Source: Stenotrophomonas sp. 57
GTDB taxonomy: Bacteria > Pseudomonadota > Gammaproteobacteria > Xanthomonadales > Xanthomonadaceae
Direction: 5' to 3'
Length of the DNA: 64,000 nt
Assembly: GCF_030291075.1 (NCBI RefSeq)
Contig: NZ_CP127407.1
Span: 1,982,001-2,046,000, forward strand
Position 1 is the first letter of the stretch, and every line of letters begins with the position of its first letter. Of the stretch, positions 52,596 through 64,000 are shown piece by piece. The notes beneath the pieces were generated by a model. The model was not told where the DNA came from. It saw only the letters and a list, made by a program, of their open reading frames with translations, and ran no database searches. Both the position numbers and the translations under genes were made by a program.

Positions 52596-52682
52596 TCATA
52601 GCGGGCCATTGGTCATGGGCCATGACGCGACGCGGGAATGTTAGAATCGAGAACCATTTACATCCAGCAGAGAACACGCTAG

Positions 52683-52933
52683 ATGACGCTGTCCGAACTG
52701 CCGCTGCACACCTCGGCCGTGGTCGAGTCCGTGCAGGACCTGCATGCCAACGATGCCATCGCCCGTCGCCTGCGCGAGCTGGGTTTCGTGAAGGGCGAGG
52801 AAGTGCGCCTGGTGGCCAAGGGCCCGGTCGGTGGGGAGCCGCTGCTGGTGCAGGTCGGGTTCACCCGGTTCGCACTGCGGATCACTGAAGCCAAGCGCGT
52901 TGTTGTCGACGCCGCCAGCCAGGAGCGACGTGC

Positions 52934-52937
<4 letters not shown>
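52683..52937 (+). CDS. feoA: Ferrous iron transport protein A
   Basis: FeoA is a small SH3-like cytoplasmic partner of the FeoB iron pump. The 84-residue product has TSAVVESVQDLHANDAIARRLRELGFVKGEEV and the FALRITEAKRVVV strand typical of the family. feoB begins at 52934, overlapping the feoA stop by four bases. The upstream sequence contains a TAGAAT and an A/T-rich GAGAACCATTTAC stretch which might include a Fur site, but I could not confirm a convincing Fur box. Confidence 0.93.
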
Positions 52938-54798
<1,861 letters not shown>

Positions 54799-54799
<1 letters not shown>

Positions 54800-55053
54800 T
54801 GGATAGCGGCCTGCTGATCCAGTACCTGATCATCGCGGTGGCCGTGCTGGTCAGTGCCTGGGTGGTGCTGAAGAAGCAGTTCCCGGGCACCGTGCGCACG
54901 CTGCGCGGGGTGCTGGCCTTGGCGCTGTTGAAGCCGGGCCGTGCCGCGTGGCTGCAGGCGCTGGGGCGGAAGATCGCGCCGCCGGCCAGCGGCGGTGCTG
55001 GTGCCTGTGGCGGTTGCGACAGCTGCGGGCCGACTCCGCCGAAGCAGCACTGA
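54799..55053 (+). CDS. Small membrane-anchored Cys-rich protein of the feo operon
   Basis: The 84-residue product has one N-terminal membrane segment (LLIQYLIIAVAVLVSAWVVL) and a C-terminal tail GACGGCDSCGPTPPKQH with three closely spaced cysteines. This resembles the FeoB-associated Cys-rich proteins found at the end of feo operons (DUF6587-like). It may help iron or redox handling at the FeoB exit; that is inference. Its ATG overlaps the feoB stop. Confidence 0.75.
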
Positions 55054-55097
55054 CGCTGCTTTTCCTGCCCCGGTGGATGCCAACCTTCGTCCTGTGG

Positions 55098-55153
55098 GTG
55101 CGAACCTTGGTTCGCACACCCATGAGATCCATCCGCGCATGGCACGGATCTAG
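55098..55153. repeat. Degenerate REP pair that overlaps a stop codon
   Basis: GTGCGAACC-TT-GGTTCGCAC (55098-55117) is a perfect stem, and 25 bases around ATCCATCCGCGCATGG and CACGGATCTAG form a GTAG-type unit. The TAG stop of the minus-strand quinone reductase (55150-55152) lies inside the second unit. Confidence 0.65.
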
Positions 55154-55731
55154 CCGGCCCGTGAACCCAGCTCCGCCGCCCGCGCGAGCCAGCGGGTACG
55201 TCGTGCCGGGGTGCTGCTGCGTACCGCGCCAAGCCGGCTGACCCGCACCGGGCGGATGCCGCAGAACTCCAGGATGGTGGCGCGGATCTGGGTGATGCCC
55301 GGATCGCGATAGATCCAGCGGTAATACCAGGGCGGCGTATCCAGCGTGGTGATCACTCGTGCACTGCGCCCGGCCAGCAGCCGATCCCACCACACCGAAT
55401 CGCGCCGGTAGCGGAAGGCGTACCCCGGCAGCAGCACACGATCGAAGAAGCCCTTCAGCAGGGCCGGCATCCCGCCCCACCAGGTGGGATAGACCAGCAC
55501 CAGATGGTTGCAGGCTTCGATCGCATCGGTGGCGTCCAGTAGATCGGCTTCCAGCGGCTGGATCTGGCGGTAACCGTGGCGCAGCACCGGGTCGAATTCA
55601 AGGTCGCCCAATGCGATCAGGCGCACCCGGTGGCCGGCGTTCTCGGCGGCCGTGGCATAGCGCTGGGCGATCGCGCCGCACAGGCTGTCGCGGTCGGGGT
55701 GGCCGAGCAGGATCAGGATGGAACGGGACAC
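55150..55731 (-). CDS. NAD(P)H-dependent quinone oxidoreductase, flavodoxin-like fold
   Basis: The 193-residue protein begins (GTG start) SRSILILLGHPDRDSLCGAIAQRYATAAENAGH, the FMN-binding N terminus of the NQO1/MdaB-type family, and has HLVLVYPTWWGGMPALLKGFFDRVLLPGYAF as the flavin/quinone site. A GAGG ribosome site lies five bases before the GTG. A MerR-type promoter is placed directly upstream, overlapping the end of the merR gene. Two-electron reduction of quinones or electrophiles is the likely role. Confidence 0.88.
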   Translation of the reverse strand: MSRSILILLGHPDRDSLCGAIAQRYATAAENAGHRVRLIALGDLEFDPVLRHGYRQIQPLEADLLDATDAIEACNHLVLVYPTWWGGMPALLKGFFDRVLLPGYAFRYRRDSVWWDRLLAGRSARVITTLDTPPWYYRWIYRDPGITQIRATILEFCGIRPVRVSRLGAVRSSTPARRTRWLARAAELGSRAG

Positions 55732-55759
55732 GGCAACCTCGGGCAATGGAAAGCACGCG

Positions 55760-55790
55760 AGGTTGCGGTCTGCCCCAGGGGCAGAGTCAA
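55760..55790 (-). promoter_or_regulatory. MerR-type promoter of the quinone reductase gene
   Basis: On the minus strand, -35 TTGACT (55785-55790) and -10 CAACCT (55760-55765) are 19 bases apart, and the spacer holds the perfect palindrome TCTGCCCCAGGGGCAGA (55769-55785). The long spacer with a centred dyad is the MerR-family signature. The -35 overlaps the stop of the merR gene at 55787. Confidence 0.82.
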
Positions 55791-56182
55791 GCCGGGGTGC
55801 TGCAGCCGTTGGGGTCCAGTACGCAGTCACCGCGGCCGGCCTGCAGCCATTGCTGCAGTTCGTCGCGGACCTGTTGCAGGGCGCGGTCAACCTGCTCCAG
55901 TCGCGCGCGCTCGCTGGCAATGCGGCGGTGCTGCTGTTCCAGCAAGCCGAGCACCGCTGGCCAGTCGAGTTGCCCGTCATGGCCCTGCAGGCGCGAAATT
56001 GCAGCGAGCGTGATGCCCAGCGCCAATGCCTGGCGGATCAGCTGGACCCACGCGACGTCCTGTTCGCTGTAGTCGCGATAGCGGTTCAGGCGCGGCACCG
56101 GAGTCAGCAGCCCGCGTGCCTCATACAGGCGGATGGCCTTGGCGCTGGCGCCGGTCAGCCGGCTGACCTCGGAAATACGCAT
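55787..56182 (-). CDS. MerR-family transcriptional regulator
   Basis: The 131-residue protein has the MerR DNA-binding domain (MRISEVSRLTGASAKAIRLYEARGLLTPVPR), a long dimerisation helix and a C-terminal CVLDPNGC with two cysteines six residues apart. That spacing is near but not equal to the copper/zinc loops of CueR or ZntR, so metal, thiol or electrophile sensing is open. It lies between an SDR gene (four-base gap) and a quinone reductase whose promoter has a MerR-type operator, its likely target. Confidence 0.88.
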   Translation of the reverse strand: MRISEVSRLTGASAKAIRLYEARGLLTPVPRLNRYRDYSEQDVAWVQLIRQALALGITLAAISRLQGHDGQLDWPAVLGLLEQQHRRIASERARLEQVDRALQQVRDELQQWLQAGRGDCVLDPNGCSTPA

Positions 56183-56186
56183 CGGC

Positions 56187-56948
56187 TCAGTCCCGCACCA
56201 GTCCGCCGTCGACCACCAGGTTCTGGCCGGTCACCGCGCGTGACCACGGGCTGGCGAAGAACAGCGCGGCATCGGCGAACTCGGCCGGGGTGGTGACGCT
56301 GCGCAGCGGGGTGTTGGCGGCGATGTAGTCGAACACCGCTTCGGGCGTGGCGGAACTGGCATCGGTGGTGCGCAGCAGGCCGCCGGACAGCATGTTTACC
56401 GTGATGCCATGCGGGCCCAGGTCGCCGGCCAGGGTGCGGGTCAGCGACAGCAGTGCGGCCTTGGCGGCGGTGTAGTCGTGGTAGGGCACCACCGGGTTCT
56501 GGAACAGGTTGGTGCCGATGTTGATGACGCGGCCGAAGCGGCGGGCCTGCATCCCGGGCAGGGTGGCCTGCACGGTGTTCAGCGCGCCGCGCACGCTGCC
56601 CTCGAACTGCGCCTGGAACGCCGGCCAGCCGATATCGGCGGCGCCGTCGCGGGCGTCACCATTGAATGAGAACGCAGCGAGTGCATTGTTGACCACCGTG
56701 GTGACACCCTGGCCGAAGTGGGCCAGTGCCTGTTGCAGCATCGCATCGACCTGCCTGCGGTCGGTGATGTCGGCCGGCAGCGCGATCGCCTGTCCGCCCA
56801 GCTCGCTGGCCAGTGCGCGCGCGGCGCTCTCGCTGCGATGGTAGTTGACGATGACGCGCGCGCCTTGCCCGGCGAAGGCGCGAGCGATGTGCTGGCCAAG
56901 CCCGCGCCCGGCACCGGTGACCAGCACCAGTTGTTCACTGATCTGCAT
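56187..56948 (-). CDS. SDR-family oxidoreductase (FabG-like)
   Basis: The 253-residue protein has the cofactor motif VTGAGRGLGQHIA, an NNAL segment in place of the usual NNAG, catalytic Tyr-Lys in YHDYTAAKAALLSL with INIGTNL in place of the usual SSxS strand, and a C-terminal GQNLVVDGGL. The catalytic Ser position reads Gly/Thr, so the active site is unusual. Its substrate is unknown. It heads a three-gene minus-strand group with merR and the quinone reductase. Confidence 0.85.
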   Translation of the reverse strand: MQISEQLVLVTGAGRGLGQHIARAFAGQGARVIVNYHRSESAARALASELGGQAIALPADITDRRQVDAMLQQALAHFGQGVTTVVNNALAAFSFNGDARDGAADIGWPAFQAQFEGSVRGALNTVQATLPGMQARRFGRVINIGTNLFQNPVVPYHDYTAAKAALLSLTRTLAGDLGPHGITVNMLSGGLLRTTDASSATPEAVFDYIAANTPLRSVTTPAEFADAALFFASPWSRAVTGQNLVVDGGLVRD

Positions 56949-57037
56949 GAGGGGCTGCCATCCATTGCACGAAAGGGCATGCAGCGTAGCAGCGATGGCG
57001 CTTGCCGGAGCGGCCGTGCTGCCGCTAGCCTGCAGGC

Positions 57038-57769
57038 ATGAACCAGACTCCCCTGCGATTGCTCATTCACGGTGCCTCCGGGCGCATGGGTCAGGCCCTG
57101 CTGCGGCTGGCCGCCGAACATCCCGAAACCCTGCAGATCGTGGCTGCCGTGACGGGTCGTGCGCCGGCCCAGCGCGTGGTCGATGGCGTACCGTTCTTCG
57201 CTGCCAGTGAGCTGCCCGGTGCGCCGCCATTCGACGTGGCGATCGACTTCAGCCTGCCGGAAGGTTTCGACCCGATGCTGGCGCTGTGCGTGGAGCGAGG
57301 CGCGGGCCTGGTCTCGGGCACGACCGGGATCTCCAGCGCGCAGCGCCAATCGCTGGAGGCGGCGGCGGCGAAGATCCCGCTGGTCTGGGCCTCGAATTTC
57401 AGCCTGGGCGTGGCGGTGCTGGACGAACTGGTCGAGCGCGCGGCGCAGGCGTTGGCCGGCTGGGACTGCGACATTGTCGAATCGCACCATACCCAGAAGA
57501 AGGATGCGCCTTCGGGCACCGCGCTGACCCTGGGGGCTGCCGCGCAGCGGGGCGGGGCGGAGCCGCACTATGCCAGCCTGCGTGCCGGTGACATCGTCGG
57601 TGAGCATCTGGTCCAGTTCACCGGGCTGGGCGAGCGCATCGAACTGGTGCACCGGGCCACCAACCGTGACATCTTCGCCCGCGGCGCGCTGTTTGCCGCC
57701 CGCCAGCTGCAGGGCCGGGCCCCGGGCAGCTACCGGGTACGGGATCTGCTGGACGGTCCGCGGGGCTGA
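57038..57769 (+). CDS. dapB: 4-hydroxy-tetrahydrodipicolinate reductase
   Basis: DapB makes tetrahydrodipicolinate for lysine and peptidoglycan synthesis. The 243-residue product has the nucleotide loop IHGASGRMGQALL, the SGTTGIS segment, and the catalytic motif VESHHTQKKDAPSGTAL with two His and the Lys. It is slightly shorter than the E. coli enzyme (273), with a truncated loop in the N-terminal domain. A 38-base palindrome follows its stop. Confidence 0.94.
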   Translation: MNQTPLRLLIHGASGRMGQALLRLAAEHPETLQIVAAVTGRAPAQRVVDGVPFFAASELPGAPPFDVAIDFSLPEGFDPMLALCVERGAGLVSGTTGISSAQRQSLEAAAAKIPLVWASNFSLGVAVLDELVERAAQALAGWDCDIVESHHTQKKDAPSGTALTLGAAAQRGGAEPHYASLRAGDIVGEHLVQFTGLGERIELVHRATNRDIFARGALFAARQLQGRAPGSYRVRDLLDGPRG

Positions 57770-57774
57770 TACCC

Positions 57775-57812
57775 GGGGTCGGATCCCTTTCCAGCGGAAA
57801 GGGCTCTGACCC
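57775..57812. terminator. GGGGTC-type palindrome after dapB, possible terminator
   Basis: GGGGTCGGATCCCTTTCC and GGAAAGGGCTCTGACCCC pair with two mismatches around AGC. It is related to the 41-base palindrome at 18355-18395. It begins five bases after the dapB stop and lacks a T run. Confidence 0.6.
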
Positions 57813-57865
57813 CGACCGGATTGAAATGAATACGCAATCGCCTGTTCATGAAGCGCGATAACCGC

Positions 57866-57894
57866 TGGCGCGAGCGCACCGGCAGCGCTACAAT
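57866..57894 (+). promoter_or_regulatory. Candidate promoter of the carAB operon
   Basis: A good -10, TACAAT (57889-57894), has a weak -35 candidate TGGCGC (57866-57871) 17 bases upstream. It lies 128 bases before the carA start. The -35 is poor, so the call rests mainly on the -10. Confidence 0.4.
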
Positions 57895-58021
57895 TCGCAC
57901 TCGCCGAATCACGAAAGCCGGACCGGTCCCAGACCGTACGTCCGCGCTTTTTTGCAACCGGATTTCCGTGAAGCGCAGGCGTGACTTCGGCAGCCCCCTC
58001 GGTAGCCAAAGTGAGATTCCC

Positions 58022-59149
58022 GTGACCCAAGCCGCAATCCTCGTCCTCGAAGACGGCACCGTATTCGAGGGCGAATCCGTAGGCGCGCCCGGCCTGTCCG
58101 TCGGTGAGGTGGTGTTCAACACCGCCATGACCGGCTATCAGGAAGTGTTGACCGATCCGTCCTACGCCCGGCAGATGGTCACGCTGACCTATCCGCATAT
58201 CGGCAACACCGGCATGACCGACCAGGACAATGAAGCGTCCAAGGTGTGGTCGGCCGGCCTGATCGTGCGCGATGTGCCGCGCCGCCCCAGCAACTGGCGC
58301 AGCCAGGTTTCGCTGCAGGACTGGCTGATCCAGCGTGGCGTGGTCGCCATCGCCGGCATCGACACCCGCAAGCTGACCCGCATCCTGCGCGAGAAGGGCG
58401 CGCAGAACGGCGCGCTGATGGCCGGCGACATCGACGTGGAAAAGGCACTGGAAGCCGCCCGCAAGTTCCCGGGGCTGAAGGGCATGGATCTGGCCAAGGT
58501 CGTCACTACCGAGAAGACCTACACCTGGACCGAGGGCCAGCTGGACCTGGATGCCAATGCCTTCGTCAGCGTGCCGGCCAAGTACAAGGTCGTGGCCTAC
58601 GATTTCGGTGTGAAGACCAACATCCTGCGCATGCTGGCCGAGCGCGGCTGCGAAGTGACTGTGGTGCCGGCCCAGACCCCGGCCGCCGAAGTGCTGGCAC
58701 TGAAGCCGGACGGCGTGTTCCTCTCCAACGGCCCGGGTGACCCGGAACCGTGCGACTACGCCATCGAAGCGATCAAGACCTTCATCGACGTGAAGATCCC
58801 GACCTTCGGCATCTGCCTGGGCCACCAGCTGCTGGGCCTGGCCTCGGGTGCGAAGACCATGAAGATGGGCCACGGCCACCACGGTGCCAACCACCCAGTG
58901 CAGGACCTGGACAACGGCCGGGTGATGATCACCTCGCAGAACCACGGCTTCGCCATCGATGAAGCGACCCTGCCGGCCACCCTGCGCGTGACCCACCGTT
59001 CGCTGTTCGACGGCACCAACCAGGGCGTTGCCCGCACCGACGTGCCCGCGTTCTCGTTCCAGGGCCACCCGGAAGCGTCGCCGGGCCCGACCGATGTCGG
59101 CCCGCTGTTCGACCGTTTCGTGGCGCTGATGGAGCAGGCCAAGGCGTGA
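58022..59149 (+). CDS. carA: Carbamoyl-phosphate synthase small subunit
   Basis: CarA is the glutaminase subunit that feeds ammonia to CarB for arginine and pyrimidine synthesis. The GTG at 58022 gives 375 residues ([17 protein letters not shown]), the usual length. The amidotransferase half has the nucleophile Cys in [13 protein letters not shown] and the His-Glu pair in [11 protein letters not shown]. The open frame continues 58 codons upstream without a stop, but that leader lacks family features. Confidence 0.95.
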   Translation: MTQAAILVLEDGTVFEGESVGAPGLSVGEVVFNTAMTGYQEVLTDPSYARQMVTLTYPHIGNTGMTDQDNEASKVWSAGLIVRDVPRRPSNWRSQVSLQDWLIQRGVVAIAGIDTRKLTRILREKGAQNGALMAGDIDVEKALEAARKFPGLKGMDLAKVVTTEKTYTWTEGQLDLDANAFVSVPAKYKVVAYDFGVKTNILRMLAERGCEVTVVPAQTPAAEVLALKPDGVFLSNGPGDPEPCDYAIEAIKTFIDVKIPTFGICLGHQLLGLASGAKTMKMGHGHHGANHPVQDLDNGRVMITSQNHGFAIDEATLPATLRVTHRSLFDGTNQGVARTDVPAFSFQGHPEASPGPTDVGPLFDRFVALMEQAKA

Positions 59150-59298
59150 TCAGTACGCCGCCGGCCTGCCGGTGGCGTCGCAATGGACCGTAAACCCCGC
59201 ATCGCTGCTGCCCCCGGCGCGGCGCTGCGGATCAAGATTCCTGATCGACAGCGTGCGATCACTCCCCCTTGTCACGCTGTACTGACTTAGAGAAGAAA

Positions 59299-62537
<3,239 letters not shown>

Positions 62538-62541
<4 letters not shown>

Positions 62542-63014
62542 GAGCCCCTATCACGATGAAGGGCGCGCAGAAGCTGCGCGACGAACTGGATCACCTGAAG
62601 TCGGTCAAGCGCCCGAAGGTGATCGCCGCCATCGCCGAAGCGCGTGAGCATGGCGACCTGAAGGAGAACGCCGAGTACCACGCCGCGCGCGAGGAACAAG
62701 GCTTCATCGAAGGCCGCATCAAGCAGCTGGAAGGCGAGCTGTCGCACGCCGAGATCATCGACGTGAGCAAGCTCAATGCCGGCTCCAAGGTGGTGTTCGG
62801 CGCCAGCGTGACCCTGGCCGACGTGGAAACCGACGAAGAGAAGAAGTACCAGATCGTCGGTGACCTGGAAGCGGACATCAAGCTGGGCCTGATCGCGATT
62901 TCCTCGCCGGTGGCGCGCGCCATGATCGGCAAGCTGGAAGGTGACTCGATCGTGATCGATGCTCCGGCCGGCCAGCGCGAGTACGAGATCGTCAGCGTCA
63001 GCTACGTGGACTGA
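62538..63014 (+). CDS. greA: Transcription elongation factor GreA
   Basis: GreA rescues backtracked RNA polymerase by stimulating transcript cleavage. The 158-residue product has an N-terminal coiled coil with the acidic tip in [21 protein letters not shown] and a C-terminal FKBP-like domain ([37 protein letters not shown]). The ATG overlaps the carB stop (ATGA), so it is translated with the carAB operon, an order usual in Xanthomonadaceae. Confidence 0.95.
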
Positions 63015-63018
63015 CCAC

Positions 63019-63936
63019 GTGGCGACGGCGACCCTGCTGTTGCCTGCACGCAGCCGCTTTGCCGCGGCTGCGTTGCCGGACGATGTGGCGCGTGCGCTCG
63101 GCCGTGCCACCACGGTGCAGGTCGCACCGGGCGAGCGCGCACAACTGACGCGCCATTTCACGGTGGCCGCGCCGCACTGGCCGGTGGCCGCGTTGACCCG
63201 CCAGCGTGACGTCGGTGATGCCGCCGGCGCCAGCTGGCTGCGTGCCGATCCAGCCTGCATGGTGCCGGACATGCACGGGGCGCGGATGATGGCCTACGGC
63301 GAAACGCTGCGGCCGACCCTGGCCGACAGCCTGGCGTTGCTGCCGGTGCTGCAGCCGTTGTTCGCCGATGCCGGATTCGTGCTCGACGCACCTGACCCCT
63401 CGCGTTGGTACCTGCGGCTTCCTATCGACTTGGCCCTGCCGGATTTCGACAGCCCGGACGAGGTGCTGGGCGATGACCTGTTCTCGCACCTGCCGGAAGG
63501 CGAGGGCGGCCGCCGCTGGCGGGCGCTGATGACAGAGGCGCAGGTACTGCTGCACAACCATTCCTGGAACCAGCAACGTGCCGCGCAGGGACAGCAGCCG
63601 ATCAATTCGCTGTGGTTCTGGGGCGGTGGCGTGATGCCGGTGTCGGTCAGCACCCCACACGCGCAGGTGCGCAGCCGCGATGCCCTGCTGCAGGGCCTGG
63701 CCCTGGCGGCTGGCGTCGCCGTGGATGGCGAGCAGGCGGTGGATGCGCTGGTCGATCTGCGCCAGCTGCGCTCTTTGCAGCAGCTCGGCAATGATGCGAT
63801 CCGGCCGCTGCTGGCGGCGCTCAAGCGTGGCGAGCTGCAGCGGCTGGTGCTCGATTTCGAGGACGGCCTGCAGTTCCAGCTGGACCGCGGCCAGCGTTGG
63901 CAGTTCTGGAAAAAGCCCCGTCAGCTTCACGACTGA
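63019..63936 (+). CDS. Conserved hypothetical protein (COG4255-like)
   Basis: Four bases after greA, a GTG at 63019 opens a 305-residue frame starting VATATLLLPARSRFAAAAL. Conserved-looking blocks are WLRADPACMVPDMHGARMMAYG, WYLRLP and LLHNHSWNQQRAAQGQQPINSLWFWGGG. Relatives in Xanthomonadaceae are often labelled phosphoglycerate mutase, but I see no phosphatase or mutase active-site motif. There is no signal peptide. It is apparently the last gene of the carA-carB-greA transcript. Function unknown. Confidence 0.75.
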   Translation: MATATLLLPARSRFAAAALPDDVARALGRATTVQVAPGERAQLTRHFTVAAPHWPVAALTRQRDVGDAAGASWLRADPACMVPDMHGARMMAYGETLRPTLADSLALLPVLQPLFADAGFVLDAPDPSRWYLRLPIDLALPDFDSPDEVLGDDLFSHLPEGEGGRRWRALMTEAQVLLHNHSWNQQRAAQGQQPINSLWFWGGGVMPVSVSTPHAQVRSRDALLQGLALAAGVAVDGEQAVDALVDLRQLRSLQQLGNDAIRPLLAALKRGELQRLVLDFEDGLQFQLDRGQRWQFWKKPRQLHD

Positions 63937-63957
63937 GCATGCGGGACGATCCGGCAG

Positions 63958-63983
63958 GTAGAGTCGACTGTTAGTCGACTAAC
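63958..63983. repeat. GTAG-type REP at the window end
   Basis: GTAG followed by AGTCGACT-GTT-AGTCGACT forms a perfect 8-base stem. It lies 21 bases after the last gene. Confidence 0.75.
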
Positions 63984-64000
63984 GCGCAACGCGCGGGGTT

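Noticed and set aside
52640..52662. Fur box upstream of feoA
   Set aside because: The A/T-rich stretch with GAGAACCATTTAC only partly fits a Fur palindrome; too weak to call by eye although Fur control of feo would be expected.
57848..58021. An N-terminal extension of carA from the in-frame ATG at 57848
   Set aside because: CarA of normal length starts at 58022, the extra 58 residues have no family similarity, and the candidate promoter -10 at 57889 lies inside this stretch.

Overview
The window is a contiguous stretch of a high-GC gammaproteobacterial chromosome that fits Stenotrophomonas, most likely the S. maltophilia complex. The reasons are many GTAG-type palindromic repeats of the SMAG kind, a SmeYZ-type efflux pump beside its two-component system, Xanthomonadaceae-style TonB receptors, and local gene orders such as carA-carB-greA and hisBHAFI. 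No rRNA, tRNA or CRISPR array was seen.

Layout. 1-2804: the end of a his operon (hisB', hisH, hisA, hisF, hisIE). 2955-4864: a secreted metallophosphoesterase and a small orphan gene. 4949-7755: glucokinase, glycosylasparaginase and a CutC-like protein. 8160-11117: a TonB-dependent receptor. 11186-14550: a copper module (copA, cueR and convergent copZ) with two CueR-type promoters. 14713-28761: a mannoside/N-glycan locus with a TonB receptor divergent from GH92 alpha-mannosidase, a LacI regulator, a sugar MFS permease, a PfkB kinase, a mannose isomerase-like AGE protein and a GH2 beta-mannosidase. 28814-30804: methionine salvage (mtnBDC, minus strand). 31204-32455: an intact IS3-family element. 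32601-35586: two related APC permeases. 35765-39228: a Nudix protein, then serA divergent from a D-2-hydroxyglutarate dehydrogenase-type FAD enzyme. 39291-41454: a DUF2388 protein and a DUF4105 protein. 41432-47685: SmeSy/SmeRy-type TCS divergent from smeYZ. 47666-49557: a SnoaL-like protein, an MliC lipoprotein and EfpL. 49607-52563: part of a leucine (liu) catabolic operon. 52683-55053: feoA, feoB and a Cys-rich small protein. 55150-56948: SDR, MerR regulator and quinone reductase. 57038-63936: dapB, carA, carB, greA and a COG4255-like protein.

How it works together. The clearest system is glycan use. A palindromic motif, TTG(A/G)ATCGATC(T/C)AA with a central ATCGAT, occurs upstream of the GH92 operon, twice upstream of the divergent TonB receptor, upstream of the other TonB receptor, and directly upstream of glucokinase. 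The LacI-type regulator inside the GH92 operon is the obvious candidate to bind them. The genes then read as one programme: outer-membrane uptake, removal of alpha- and beta-mannose, release of GlcNAc from Asn, inner-membrane sugar import, and mannose -> fructose -> fructose-6-phosphate.

The intergenic DNA is also unusual. Four copies of one structured repeat (18200-18301, 18471-18566, 30877-30981, and 31174-32532 split by the IS) keep an inner core while their 20-26 bp outer arms differ completely in sequence yet always pair. Both loci hold a head-to-head pair. The IS3 element landed in the core of the fourth copy with a GTC target duplication. I do not recognise this family as a named element, and I regard it as the most novel signal in the window.
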